A DNA stretch of 64,000 nt from CAZQGO01 sp964593065 (GCA_964593065.1 CAZQGO010000013.1:1-64000), one strand, 5' to 3'; counted from the stretch's first letter, positions 34,624-43,368 are shown. Program-made: numbers and translations. The notes: generated by a model from the sequence alone, not told the origin.

Positions 34624-34931
34624 TTGGGTTTCCTTTGTTTGGCGGAATGAGACGGCCTGGAGGCCCTGGTCTTCCCGGGTCGTCGGACCCGGGTCGCGGC
34701 GACGGCGCTCCCTCTTCCTTTTACAGGCAAGGGGGAGGCCATGGCCGCCGGAGTCATGGTTTCTGGCTCTGGCGCCGGCGTCGGAGCGTTCGCGGCGGTT
34801 TCAGCTGCTTTTCCGGGCCTGCGAAAAGTCAACAAATCCCCGATGTCCAGGTCCGCCCATTCCGCCAAAGCCATGGCCACCACCATGAAAAGCACGAGCA
34901 CTACGATAAAAACGCCAATAAATAGTGCCAT
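34620..34931 (-). CDS. Small single-TM protein leading the mre operon
   Basis: This 103-residue protein is not recognised. It has one TM helix (about 2-25, ALFIGVFIVVLVLFMVVAMAL), then an acidic turn and a Pro/Ala-rich, strongly basic C-terminus (RVRRPGKTRASRPSHSAKQRKPK). ATG 34931 has AAGGA upstream and lies 29 nt after a consensus -10, which favours it over the longer frame to 35111. Its stop overlaps mreB. A basic tail on a membrane anchor could touch DNA, RNA or anionic lipids; this is speculative. Confidence 0.65.
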   Translation of the reverse strand: MALFIGVFIVVLVLFMVVAMALAEWADLDIGDLLTFRRPGKAAETAANAPTPAPEPETMTPAAMASPLPVKGRGSAVAATRVRRPGKTRASRPSHSAKQRKPK

Positions 34932-34959
34932 TTTCCCGTTCCTTAGAAAAATTTTGGCA

Positions 34960-34988
34960 ATTATACCATCGCCTCCTGGGCGTCGCAA
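34960..34988 (-). promoter_or_regulatory. Predicted sigma70 promoter of the mre operon
   Basis: On the minus strand, -35 TTGCGA (34983-34988) and a perfect -10 TATAAT (34960-34965) are 17 bp apart. The first ATG that follows is at 34931, preceded by AAGGA. Confidence 0.88.
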
Positions 34989-35152
34989 TATAATTCTTTC
35001 TCCCTTTCCGTCCTCTTGGCCGGTGGTGTAAAACTCATATTTTATGGCCATAAAATTCCATCCTCCCGCCCGTGCCGGACCGCGCCGCACGGACTTCGGA
35101 AACGCCCGCACGCCGGACCCGGATCACACTCGGATCGGGCCATAAAAATAGC

Positions 35153-35182
35153 TTGCAGCGCGGAAATCATTGTATTTATAAT
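35153..35182 (+). promoter_or_regulatory. Predicted sigma70 promoter of the PPIase gene
   Basis: -35 TTGCAG (35153-35158) and -10 TATAAT (35177-35182) have an 18-bp spacer. The PPIase start is 54-66 bp downstream. Confidence 0.8.
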
Positions 35183-35235
35183 ATCCTCTCTTCGGAACGG
35201 TCGAATTCCTGGCGAAAGGAAGTTGATAATCGCTT

Positions 35236-36729
35236 ATGATGAATGCCATGCGGAAAAAAATGAAAATCATCCTCTGGATCGTGGTGGCGGCCTTCCTGGG
35301 CACCATCTTTTTTGTCTGGGGGATGAACTTGGGCCGCCGCAAGGATTATGTAAGCCAACAGTCGGCGGCCGTGGTCGACGGCCGGTCGATTTCCAACATG
35401 GACTTCGACCGTCTCTGGACCCAAAAATCCCAGCAACTGTACGGCCAGGAAGAGGAACCCTCTTCCGAGCAGGTCCAACGCCTGCGCACCGATCTGATCA
35501 ACGAGTTGATCGGCCAGGAATTGCTCCAGGCGCAATTCGAAAAACTCGGGCTGAAGATTTATCCGGAGGAGGTCGCCGCCCGGATTGCCGCCATACCCGC
35601 CTTCCAGCAGGACGGCAAATTCTCGCAGGAAAAGTATATTCGCCTCCTGCAATACAACCGCATGGAACCCGCCGAATTCGAAAGCGACCAGGCCCGGACC
35701 CTGGAAATCCTGAAGATGGACCGTCTCCTGCGGGACGCCATGGTCCTGCCCGAAGAGCGGGTGCGGGCCTATTTCCTGGCGCGCCGCCGTGAAGTGAAAC
35801 TGGCGTTGGTCAATTTCAGGTGGCAGGACCGGATCAGAAATATCCGCATCCCCGAGGAAGCCCAGCGCCGCTATTACCAGGAAAACCGCCAGAAATTTTA
35901 CCAGCCCGCGCAGGTGAGAGCCTCGCACATTCTGATCCGGACGAATCCCCAGGCTTCGGAGGAGGACAAGCTCACGGCCAAGCTGAAACTCGACAATATC
36001 CGGGAGGAACTCAAACAGGGCGCGAATTTCGCCCAACTGGCCGAAAAATATTCCGAGGATCCGGGCAGCGCGAAAAACGGCGGCGATTTGGGATACTTCA
36101 CCGCCGAAGACATGGTCCCGGCCTTTTCCAAGGCGGCCTTCGCCCTGAAGGTTGGCGAAGTCTCACCGCCCGTGGAAACCTCTTTTGGTTATCATCTCAT
36201 CCAGGTCACGGGGCGGCGGGAGGAGAAAAAGCCGGCTTTCGCGGAAGTGGCATCCGAAATCGAGAAAACCCTGCAGGAACGGGAAGCGCGCCGCAACACC
36301 AATGAGGACGCCGTTGCTTTCCTCGCCCGGATCAAGAACACGGGGGATTTGGTGCAGGCCGCCTCGGCCGCCGGCCGGAAGGTGACCACCAGCGGCTGGA
36401 TCACGCTGGACAGCAGCCTGCCGCAGGTGAAAGATTCCCGGCGGTTCCTGGACCGCGCCTTCGATCTGCCCCTGCACCAGCCCCGCGCCATCACCGGCCT
36501 TGACGACGAAATCGCCTTTGTGGAGATCCTGGCTGAAAAATACCGTCCCTTCCGGGAGGAAGCCTACCAGCGGCAGCGCGATGAACTGGTGGAAAGGCTC
36601 CGGCGCCAGCAGGGGGACGAGCTGTCGACCGCCTGGCTGCAAACGGCCGAGAAAAAAGCCGACATTATCAATAATATCGCCAAGGAACAGGCCGAGGGCG
36701 TGACTACAACCGCCCGCGAAAACCCATAG
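35236..36729 (+). CDS. Membrane-anchored parvulin-type peptidyl-prolyl isomerase (SurA/PpiD-like)
   Basis: This 497-residue protein has an N-terminal TM anchor (about 9-30, KIILWIVVAAFLGTIFFVWGM) and a SurA_N-like chaperone part (about 45-195). A parvulin domain is at about 225-335: VRASHILIRTNPQASEE, ANFAQLAEKYSEDPGSAKNGGDLGYFT, MVPAFSKAAFALKVGEVSPPVET and FGYHLIQV. The C-terminal half is a second helical chaperone region. It would help fold outer-membrane or secreted proteins. The start among the first three Met codons is unclear because AGGA lies 15 bp before the first ATG. Confidence 0.92.
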   Translation: MMNAMRKKMKIILWIVVAAFLGTIFFVWGMNLGRRKDYVSQQSAAVVDGRSISNMDFDRLWTQKSQQLYGQEEEPSSEQVQRLRTDLINELIGQELLQAQFEKLGLKIYPEEVAARIAAIPAFQQDGKFSQEKYIRLLQYNRMEPAEFESDQARTLEILKMDRLLRDAMVLPEERVRAYFLARRREVKLALVNFRWQDRIRNIRIPEEAQRRYYQENRQKFYQPAQVRASHILIRTNPQASEEDKLTAKLKLDNIREELKQGANFAQLAEKYSEDPGSAKNGGDLGYFTAEDMVPAFSKAAFALKVGEVSPPVETSFGYHLIQVTGRREEKKPAFAEVASEIEKTLQEREARRNTNEDAVAFLARIKNTGDLVQAASAAGRKVTTSGWITLDSSLPQVKDSRRFLDRAFDLPLHQPRAITGLDDEIAFVEILAEKYRPFREEAYQRQRDELVERLRRQQGDELSTAWLQTAEKKADIINNIAKEQAEGVTTTARENP

Positions 36730-37052
36730 CACCCTTCCCGCACCCGGACGCGTCACTGCCGGCGCGGGTTCCCTGATGCGCGGGCGCAGCCATTGGCTCA
36801 TCCCTTTCCGGCTCCCCGTTGCCGGGCCCGCCACTCGCTTGGTTTCACAAACACACCGAGAAAGATACGCCGGTCAGCCCGGGACCGGGGCAGCCGGTTC
36901 CTGCGCCGCGGAGTCTCTTTTAGTCCAGTAATCCAGGGCGCAGTTCCGGAACCCCGGAATCCGTTCCCGTGAAATTATCTCCCTGATCCTGTGGTTTTCC
37001 CTCCGGTCGCCGATCCCCGCCGCCTTGACCCGGGCGGGAGGAGGCGAGGGAC
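36730..37052. other. Gene-free gap between convergent genes
   Basis: This 323-bp gap separates the PPIase (ending at 36729) and the secreted protein that ends at 37053 on the other strand. It has no open frame with coding character, no tRNA fold and no strong hairpin with U-tract that I could find. It is GC-rich and includes a TTGACC at about 37025. Confidence 0.6.
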
Positions 37053-37736
37053 TTAAGGCTGGGCGGCGGGTTGGCTGGCGGCGAGATGCATCTGCAGGCC
37101 GACGAAATCTTCGTTCAACTGAAAAAAAATCCTGACCGGTTCCTGGGTGGGACGTTCAAAGAACACCATGCCGGTATAAACCGCCTCCGGCGCCACGTCC
37201 CGGGGCCAGAGGTAATTCCGCCCCAGCAGCCCGATTTCCTCCACGAGGCGCTTTGCTTCCGGAACCGCGTCCGGCGAGGAAGCCGGAGTGCCTAAAAGCC
37301 AGTTTTCCAGCCGCGTGCGCCATCCCAGGGGGAGCCCCTGGTTGAGATACTGGGTAAGCAGGCCGTAGGCGGTGACGATTTTCTGCTGGGGGTAGTCGGC
37401 GCGGATTTCACCGAGGAGCAGGTCCATTTCCCGGACGTGCTGCGGCAACAGGGCGCGCAGCCGGTCCAGCTTCTCCGAAACGATGTCGTCGGGTGATATG
37501 GGCCGCAGGCGCCTGCGTTCGGAATCGAGCAATTGCACGAAATTCTCGGAAATGTTGATCGCGGAAACCTGCGAGTGGTTTTCAACCCGGACCATGACCA
37601 CGGCCGGATCCTGGCTGTCGTCCAGTTCCGCATGCACGCCCAGGGAGCCGATTTGGGCTGAGGCTTCCCAGAGCGCGGCGGGGACGCCCCGCGCCAGACA
37701 CAGCGTCAGCATCGCGATCAGGAGGCATCTGGGCAT
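37053..37736 (-). CDS. Secreted protein of unknown function
   Basis: This 227-residue protein has a signal peptide (MPRCLLIAMLTLCLARGVPA). The rest is a mix of beta strands (SLGVHAELDDSQDPAVVMVRVENHS) and helices. A strand-rich C-terminus includes EPVRIFFQLNEDFVGLQMHL. No family was recognised. It is the last gene of the macro-trpB2-NlpC-maf unit (9 bp after maf). Confidence 0.7.
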   Translation of the reverse strand: MPRCLLIAMLTLCLARGVPAALWEASAQIGSLGVHAELDDSQDPAVVMVRVENHSQVSAINISENFVQLLDSERRRLRPISPDDIVSEKLDRLRALLPQHVREMDLLLGEIRADYPQQKIVTAYGLLTQYLNQGLPLGWRTRLENWLLGTPASSPDAVPEAKRLVEEIGLLGRNYLWPRDVAPEAVYTGMVFFERPTQEPVRIFFQLNEDFVGLQMHLAASQPAAQP

Positions 37737-37745
37737 CGCAATCCC

Positions 37746-38357
37746 CTATTCTGGAAAAATTCCGAGCCGGGACAATTGGGCGCCGATGCTTCCCAGGGGC
37801 AGGCCCACCACGTTGAAGTAGCAGCCGCCGATCCGCGTGACGAAGGCCCCGGCGCGCCCTTGGATCCCGTAGCCGCCGGCCTTGCCGCGCCACTCGCCGC
37901 TGGCAAGATACCGTTTCTGTTCCGCAGCGGTGACGGGGCGGAGGGTCACGCGGGTTCTTTCCAGCCACGTGATTTTCCGCCCGTCCGGAACGTGCTGCAA
38001 CACCACCGCCGTCAGCACCTGGTGTTGACGGCCGGCCAGGGCCCGGAGCATGCGGGCGGCCTCCCGGGCCGTGCCGGGCTTTCCAAACGCGCGTCCCGGC
38101 GAGGCGAGCACCAGCGTGTCCGCGGCCAGGATCCAAGCCGGAAATCTCGCGCGCCCGGCCGCTCTCCGCGCCTTGGCCTGGGCAGCGGCCGCGGCAAAAC
38201 GCGCCGCGTCACCGCGCGGCCGGCCTTCCCGCAGGTGCGCCGGGTCGACCCGGAAACGGTAACCGGCCTGCCGCAGCAACCTCCGCCGCCGGGGCGAAGC
38301 GGAGGCCAGGATCAGCCGGGGCCGGCCTGGGACTGCAACCGTTCTGCGTCTGGACAT
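37746..38357 (-). CDS. Maf-like nucleotide pyrophosphatase
   Basis: This 203-residue protein belongs to the Maf/YhdE family, which hydrolyses non-canonical or UTP/TTP-type nucleotides to monophosphates. It has LILASASPRRRRLLRQAGY, LAADTLVL, GKAGGYGIQG and FVTRIGGCYFNVVGLPL. Several Arg/Ala insertions around residues 45-70 make it less typical. It lies 54 bp after the NlpC gene. Confidence 0.88.
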   Translation of the reverse strand: MSRRRTVAVPGRPRLILASASPRRRRLLRQAGYRFRVDPAHLREGRPRGDAARFAAAAAQAKARRAAGRARFPAWILAADTLVLASPGRAFGKPGTAREAARMLRALAGRQHQVLTAVVLQHVPDGRKITWLERTRVTLRPVTAAEQKRYLASGEWRGKAGGYGIQGRAGAFVTRIGGCYFNVVGLPLGSIGAQLSRLGIFPE

Positions 38358-38411
38358 CAGCGGGGCGAGGCCTTCAAGGACGTGGCGAGCAGGCGGGCTT
38401 GGGTCCGGGGT

Positions 38412-38894
38412 TCAGCGCAGCACGCGCCGCACCCCGACGAAGCGGTCCCGCCAATATCGGTCGTTGGCATTCGAGATTTTGACCCCATCGCCCCTGCCGG
38501 GTGCATGAATGAACAACCCCTTGCCTAAATAAATGCCGACGTGGGAGGGACCGCTCCGGTCCGTGCTGAAAAAAACCAGGTCGGACGGCGACTCGTTTCC
38601 CAGTGAGACCGGCCGCGTCCGTTGGTACTGTCTCAGGCTGGTTCTGGGCAGGGATATTCCGGCGGCGCGGCGGTATACGTACTGCACCAGCCCCGAGCAA
38701 TCAAAGCCCCGCGGCGTGGTGCCGCCGTAGCGGTACGACACGCCCAGCTGGGAACGCGCCTCGGCGACCACCCGTTGGGCCAGTTGCGGATCCGGCGGCG
38801 TCTGCAGGCCCGCGCAACCGGCCAAGATCACCGCCGCCAGGGCGCCTGCGGCCCGAAAGAGTCCGCGAGCGCCGTTGCAAAACCCCCTGCGCAC
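38412..38894 (-). CDS. NlpC/P60 lipoprotein peptidase
   Basis: This 160-residue protein starts at GTG, with a lipobox (AVILAGC). The catalytic triad is in FDCSGLVQYVY (Cys), SHVGIYLG (His) and FIHAPG (His). Such enzymes cut D-gamma-glutamyl-diaminopimelate or related bonds in peptidoglycan. The start is 1 bp from the trpB2 stop, so it is coupled to that gene. Confidence 0.92.
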   Translation of the reverse strand: MRRGFCNGARGLFRAAGALAAVILAGCAGLQTPPDPQLAQRVVAEARSQLGVSYRYGGTTPRGFDCSGLVQYVYRRAAGISLPRTSLRQYQRTRPVSLGNESPSDLVFFSTDRSGPSHVGIYLGKGLFIHAPGRGDGVKISNANDRYWRDRFVGVRRVLR

Positions 38895-38895
38895 G

Positions 38896-40269
38896 CTACA
38901 GCGTCAGCTGGACTTCGGGCAGATCCTGGAGCGCCGTCTGCAGCTTTTTTTCGTCCAGCGACACGTCCTGCAGCTTGCCGGACAAGTAGTTGTCGTAAGC
39001 GGCCAAGTCGAAATGCCCGTGGCCCGAGAAATTGAAGACGATGGTCTCCGCCTTGCCTTCGGTCTTGCAGCGCAGGGCGTGGTTGATCGCCGACCGGATG
39101 GCGTGCGAGGTTTCGGGCGCCGGAATGATGCCCTCCGTGCGGGCGAATTGAAGCGCCGCCTCGAAACAGGGCTTCTGGTCGTAGGCCTCCGCCTCGATTT
39201 GCTTGTCCTCCACCAGCAGGGACAGCAAGGGCGCGTCCCCGTGGTAGCGCAGCCCGCCCGCGTGGATGGACTCCGGCACGAACGTGTGGCCGAGCGTGAA
39301 CATTTTGGCGATGGGGCCGATTTTCACCCCGTCGCCGTAGTCCCAGGCGTATTTTCCCCGCGTAAGCGTCGGGCAGGCCGTCGGCTCGACCGCCACGTAG
39401 CGGGTATGCGGATGCTTCCCGGTCAGGCGGTCGTGCAGGAAGGGAAAGGCGAACCCACAATAATTGCTGCCCCCGCCCACGCAACCGATGACCACGTCCG
39501 GGTAGACGCCGGCCATTTCCAGCTGGCGCTTGGTTTCCAGTCCGACGACGGTTTGATGCAGGATCACGTGGTTCAGCACGCTGCCCAGCGAGTAATGCGT
39601 GTCCTCGCGGGTCATCGCGTCCTCCACGGCCTCGGAAATGGCCACCCCCAGGGTGCCGGGATGGTCCGGCCGTGCGGCCAGGATGGTTCGTCCCGCCTGC
39701 GTGCGGTTGGAGGGCGAGGGATGGACGGACGCGCCCCAGGTCTCCATCATGATCCGCCGGTAGGGTTTTTGTTCATAGCTGCATTTCACCATGTAGACCA
39801 CGCACTCGAGCCCGAAAAATTGGCAGGCCATCGACAGGGCCGAGCCCCATTGGCCCGCGCCGGTTTCGGTGGTGATCCGCTTGATGCCCTGCTGGCGGTT
39901 GTAATAGGCTTGGGCAATGGCCGTATTGGGCTTATGCGAGCCCGCTGCGGAAACGCTTTCGTTTTTGTAGTAAATTTTGGCGGGCGTGTCCAAGGCCTTT
40001 TCCAGGCGCTTGGCCCGATGCAGAGGCGTGGGCCGCCACATCCGGTAGATTTCCTGCAGCTCTTCGGGGATATCAATCCAGCGTTCCTGGCTGACTTCCT
40101 GTTTCAGCAGTTCCTCGGCGAACAGGGGCGCCAGATCCGCCGGGCTGCAGATTTGCTTGGTCACCGGGTGCAGCGGCGGCGGACAGGGCTTGGACAGGTC
40201 CGCCTGGATGTTGTACCACTTCCTGGGCAATTCCGATTCGGGCAACACAAAACGCGTCTGGTTCTTCAT
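38896..40269 (-). CDS. Tryptophan synthase beta-like protein (TrpB2)
   Basis: This 457-residue PLP enzyme has the longer TrpB2 architecture: N-terminal NIQADLSKPCPPPLHP, Lys113 in AAGSHKPNTAIAQAY, TETGAGQWGSALSMAC, and GCVGGGSNYCGFAFPF. TrpB2 makes tryptophan from indole and serine, often without TrpA. No other trp gene is in the window. Its start overlaps the macro-domain gene as ATGA. Confidence 0.93.
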   Translation of the reverse strand: MKNQTRFVLPESELPRKWYNIQADLSKPCPPPLHPVTKQICSPADLAPLFAEELLKQEVSQERWIDIPEELQEIYRMWRPTPLHRAKRLEKALDTPAKIYYKNESVSAAGSHKPNTAIAQAYYNRQQGIKRITTETGAGQWGSALSMACQFFGLECVVYMVKCSYEQKPYRRIMMETWGASVHPSPSNRTQAGRTILAARPDHPGTLGVAISEAVEDAMTREDTHYSLGSVLNHVILHQTVVGLETKRQLEMAGVYPDVVIGCVGGGSNYCGFAFPFLHDRLTGKHPHTRYVAVEPTACPTLTRGKYAWDYGDGVKIGPIAKMFTLGHTFVPESIHAGGLRYHGDAPLLSLLVEDKQIEAEAYDQKPCFEAALQFARTEGIIPAPETSHAIRSAINHALRCKTEGKAETIVFNFSGHGHFDLAAYDNYLSGKLQDVSLDEKKLQTALQDLPEVQLTL

Positions 40270-40835
40270 GCTTCCTCCTTGTCGGGTTCAGTGCGTTCGG
40301 GCGGGGTGGCGGACAAGGCCGACTGGATCAGGCCGTTGAGCATGGCCTCCACGCTGCGGTCCGCCGCCAGGAAATATATTTCGCGCAAGGCCGTTTCCTG
40401 CAGGCAGTGCTCGATCAGAGTCAGGAAGGTCGCCTCCACGGCGGCGGCCAGGGAAAACCGGCCCACGTCGGCCCCCACGGGGGGGATGGCGACGCTCCGG
40501 CAGTTGTTGCGGGAGGCCAGCTCCAAGGCGGCGGTGACCGCCTGATGCACCTTGCGCACGTCGGTCATCATGTCCTGGCCCCAGGCGGCCGCGTGAATGA
40601 TCATCCGGCAGTTCAAGCGCCCGGGCGCGGTGGCCGCGGCTTCGCCCACGGCAATCGGGCCGAGATTGATGGCTTCCCGCTCCAAGGCCTCGCCGCCCTG
40701 CCGCTTCAACAATTCCGAAAAACCCGAGGAAAACCACAGGTAATTATTGGTGGGGTGGATCAGGGCATCGACCTCCTGGAAGGCCAATTCCCCCGAAGCC
40801 ACGAAGATCCGCGTTCGATTCACCAGCAGGTCCAT
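40266..40835 (-). CDS. Macro-domain protein
   Basis: This 189-residue protein has a macro domain core: QEVDALIHPTNNYLWFSSGFSELLKRQGG (about 20-48), GPIAVGEAAATAPGRLNCRMIIHAAAWG and VAIPPVGADVGRFSL. Such domains bind or hydrolyse ADP-ribose derivatives such as O-acetyl-ADP-ribose. ATG 40835 follows GGAG; the longer frame to 41069 is not supported. It is the first gene of the unit that includes trpB2, NlpC and maf. The link to tryptophan synthesis is not understood. Confidence 0.88.
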   Translation of the reverse strand: MDLLVNRTRIFVASGELAFQEVDALIHPTNNYLWFSSGFSELLKRQGGEALEREAINLGPIAVGEAAATAPGRLNCRMIIHAAAWGQDMMTDVRKVHQAVTAALELASRNNCRSVAIPPVGADVGRFSLAAAVEATFLTLIEHCLQETALREIYFLAADRSVEAMLNGLIQSALSATPPERTEPDKEEA

Positions 40836-40860
40836 GCCGACTCCGCCTTGCGTTTGCGAG

Positions 40861-40890
40861 ATTTTAACACAAGCGCCAAAAAGGATGCAA
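40861..40890 (-). promoter_or_regulatory. Predicted promoter of the macro-trpB2 unit
   Basis: On the minus strand, -35 TTGCAT (40885-40890) and -10 TAAAAT (40861-40866) are 18 bp apart. The start codon is 25 bp downstream. It lies back to back with the mazG promoter. Confidence 0.75.
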
Positions 40891-40897
40891 TTAGTTT

Positions 40898-40927
40898 TTG
40901 CCCCGCGGGCCCCCGGTTGCGTATAAT
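40898..40927 (+). promoter_or_regulatory. Predicted promoter of mazG
   Basis: -35 TTGCCC (40898-40903) and -10 TATAAT (40922-40927) are 18 bp apart. The -35 boxes of this and the opposite promoter (40885-40890) are only 7 bp apart. Confidence 0.78.
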
Positions 40928-41029
40928 GCCAGTATTCGCGCCGTGGTCCCGGTCCGCGGGCCATCCCGCTCTCAAGACCGGGCATGATCCCTAAGAAGGT
41001 CGCGGGCCGCCGCGGCCGGGAAAGGAACC

Positions 41030-41932
41030 ATGCCGAAACGCCAGGATTCATTTTCCGAACTCGTTGCACTCATGCGCCGCCTGCGGGCTCCCGGCGGCTG
41101 CCCCTGGGACCGCAAACAGACGCACACCAGCCTGCGGCCTTTTCTTCTGGAAGAAACCCACGAGGTTCTGGAGGCGATTGAATCCCGCAATGCGTCCAAG
41201 CTGCAGGACGAGCTGGGCGACCTGCTGTTCCAAATTATTTTCCACGCCCAGCTGGCCGCCGAGGCCGGACGCTTCGACGTTTACGACGTGGTCCGGGGCT
41301 GCCTGCGGAAAATGAAGCGGCGCCATCCGCATGTTTTCGGCGGTTCCCGCCTGCGGACCTCCCGCCAGGTGCTGGAAAACTGGGAAGAGATCAAAAAAAG
41401 AGAGCGCCGCGGCTCGGGCCATTCCCTGCTGGCCGGGGTTCCCCGCACGCTGCCGGCGCTGCTGCGCGCCCACCGGGTTCAATCCAAGGCCGCGCGGGTG
41501 GGATTCACCTGGGCCCGCATCGATGAAGCGCAGGCCAAGGCGGCCGAAGAACTCCAAGAACTACAGGCCGCGCTGGTGTCCCGGCGGCCGGCCCGCATCA
41601 CGGAGGAGCTGGGAGACGTGTTTTTCGCGCTGGTGAATCTGGCCCGGTTCGCGGGCGCCAATCCCGAGGACGCCCTGCACCAAGCCGTCGGAAAATTCAT
41701 CCGCCGTTTTGCGCGGGTGGAGGGCAGGGCGCGCCTGCAAAAACGCCCCTTGGCCGCCTACAGCACGCAGGAACTGGAGGCGCTCTGGAACCGCGCCAAG
41801 GCGGGCGGGCGCCTTACTCCGGCAGGGACGGTTCGCCGGCGGCCCGGTAGATCTCGTCCCCGTGGTAAAACACCCGCTGGATGGAAAAGTCCGGGCCGGC
41901 CAACACCAGGTCGGCGCGCCCGCCGGCGCTGA
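41030..41932 (+). CDS. mazG: Nucleoside triphosphate pyrophosphohydrolase MazG
   Basis: This 300-residue protein has two MazG modules. The first is LRAPGGCPWDRKQTHTSLRPFLLEETHEVLEAI with EELGDLLFQIIFHAQ (about 52-73). The second is AAEELQELQAAL and EELGDVFFALVNLARF (about 180-207). It hydrolyses (d)NTPs to NMP and PPi. The last about 38 residues (PAGTVRRRPGRSRPRG...) are an Arg-rich tail read opposite to nagA, and not seen in typical MazG. The two genes overlap tail to tail by 119 nt. Confidence 0.93.
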   Translation: MPKRQDSFSELVALMRRLRAPGGCPWDRKQTHTSLRPFLLEETHEVLEAIESRNASKLQDELGDLLFQIIFHAQLAAEAGRFDVYDVVRGCLRKMKRRHPHVFGGSRLRTSRQVLENWEEIKKRERRGSGHSLLAGVPRTLPALLRAHRVQSKAARVGFTWARIDEAQAKAAEELQELQAALVSRRPARITEELGDVFFALVNLARFAGANPEDALHQAVGKFIRRFARVEGRARLQKRPLAAYSTQELEALWNRAKAGGRLTPAGTVRRRPGRSRPRGKTPAGWKSPGRPTPGRRARRR

Positions 41933-42986
41933 TTTTTCCGAAGTTCCTCAAGCCCATGAATTTCGCGGGATTGAGGGCGGCCACGCGGGAGGCGTCCCAC
42001 ACCGAGAATCCCGGCAGAGCCGCGATCGTGATCATGGCCATCCATAACGGGTGCACTCCGCCGGCCAATCCCCCCGCGGCGTTGCGCGCCGTCCCGTCCC
42101 GGACCTCGAGGGTTTCGCCCCCGGACCCGGAACGCGACCCCTCCGGCAGGCCCGCGACCCAGCGGCAGTCCGAAACCGCCACCACGTCCCCCTGTTTGCC
42201 CCGCAGAAACAAGCTCAACGTCTCCGGCGCGAGATGGTAGCCGTCGGCGATCACTTCGACCGTCAGGCGCGCGTCCCCCAGTCCCACGCCCACCAGGCCG
42301 GATTCCCGCTGGTGGAAAGGACGCATGGCGTTTCCCAGGTGGGTGACCAGGCGCGCGCCCCAGTCGGCGCCCGCTTTGGCCTGCCCGGCGTCCGCCAGGG
42401 AATGGCCGAGGGCCACGGTTACGCCCGCGGCCGTCAACCGGCGGATGACCGCTTCCGCGCCGGGCATCTCCGGCGCCACCGTGACCGTCCGCAGTTCGTC
42501 GCCCCCGGCCCGGAGGATCTGTTCCACGGCGGCGGCGCTGGGCGCCTGGATGCATTCCGCAGGAATGGCGCCGCGCGCTTCCGGATTGAGGAAGGGGCCT
42601 TCCAAATGCAGGCCCAGCAGGTGCAGGGAGGCCTGGGGCCGGGCCCGTTTCACCAGTTCGGCCATGTGCGCGAGTTCTTCCGGACCGCGGTACAGCACCG
42701 TGAGCATCCAGGCCGTGGTGCCGTGGGAGGCGTGATAGTAGGCCGCGGCCAGCAACCCGCCGAGGGTCTGGGGATCGACGCCCCCGCCGCCGTGGCTGTG
42801 CAGGTCGATCAGGCCGGGAAAAACCAGGTAGCGTGACGAGCCCACGAAATTCTGGCTGCTGATGCGTTTGGCCGCGGTGGAAGGCAGAATGCTTTCGATT
42901 TTTTTGCCGGAAAGGACGACCAGCTTGTCTTCCAGGGGACGGCCCCCGGTCGCGACGGCGCGGGCGCGGATCACCAGTCGTTTCAT
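41814..42986 (-). CDS. nagA: N-acetylglucosamine-6-phosphate deacetylase
   Basis: This 390-residue amidohydrolase removes acetate from GlcNAc-6-phosphate, used in amino-sugar recycling. Metal and active-site motifs are GLIDLHSHGGGG, HLEGPFLNPEARGA, GHSLADAGQA, THLGNAMRPFHQRESG and VAVSDC. It follows acpS by 4 bp. Peptidoglycan recycling is a probable use. Confidence 0.93.
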   Translation of the reverse strand: MKRLVIRARAVATGGRPLEDKLVVLSGKKIESILPSTAAKRISSQNFVGSSRYLVFPGLIDLHSHGGGGVDPQTLGGLLAAAYYHASHGTTAWMLTVLYRGPEELAHMAELVKRARPQASLHLLGLHLEGPFLNPEARGAIPAECIQAPSAAAVEQILRAGGDELRTVTVAPEMPGAEAVIRRLTAAGVTVALGHSLADAGQAKAGADWGARLVTHLGNAMRPFHQRESGLVGVGLGDARLTVEVIADGYHLAPETLSLFLRGKQGDVVAVSDCRWVAGLPEGSRSGSGGETLEVRDGTARNAAGGLAGGVHPLWMAMITIAALPGFSVWDASRVAALNPAKFMGLRNFGKISAGGRADLVLAGPDFSIQRVFYHGDEIYRAAGEPSLPE

Positions 42987-42990
42987 GAAA

Positions 42991-43368
42991 TCACCTTTCC
43001 AGAATCACGGTCGCGGCCGCGTAATCCCGGCTGTGCGAGAGCGAAAGCCAGATCCGCCTGACCCGGATGTCCCGGGCCAGCCGCTCGGCCTTGCCGGTCA
43101 GGTGGAGGAGCGGTTGCCCGGAGGGTTTGCGCACGATCTCCACCTCGGTCCAGCGCAGGCCCTTGGACCAGCCCGTGCCCAGCGCCTTGAAGAACGCTTC
43201 CTTGGCGCAGAAGCGGCCGCAGAAATGCTGGCCGGAATTTTTTTGGCGCCGGCAATACGCGATTTCGCGGTCCGTGAAAGTCCGGCGCAAAAAACTCCCG
43301 CCGCGGCGTTTCATGGCCCGACTGATTCTCTGAATTTCCTGGATATCGATCCCCACACCGAGTACCAT
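42991..43368 (-). CDS. acpS: Holo-[acyl-carrier-protein] synthase
   Basis: This 125-residue enzyme transfers phosphopantetheine from CoA to ACP. Metal ligands are Asp8 (VGIDIQEI) and Glu57 (GRFCAKEAFFKAL). The C-terminal WLSLSHSRDYAAATVIL is also typical. It comes 4 bp before nagA on the minus strand. Confidence 0.95.
   Translation of the reverse strand: MVLGVGIDIQEIQRISRAMKRRGGSFLRRTFTDREIAYCRRQKNSGQHFCGRFCAKEAFFKALGTGWSKGLRWTEVEIVRKPSGQPLLHLTGKAERLARDIRVRRIWLSLSHSRDYAAATVILER

Noticed and set aside
36730..37052. tRNA or small RNA in the gap
   Set aside because: No cloverleaf, CCA end or clear promoter-terminator pair was seen.
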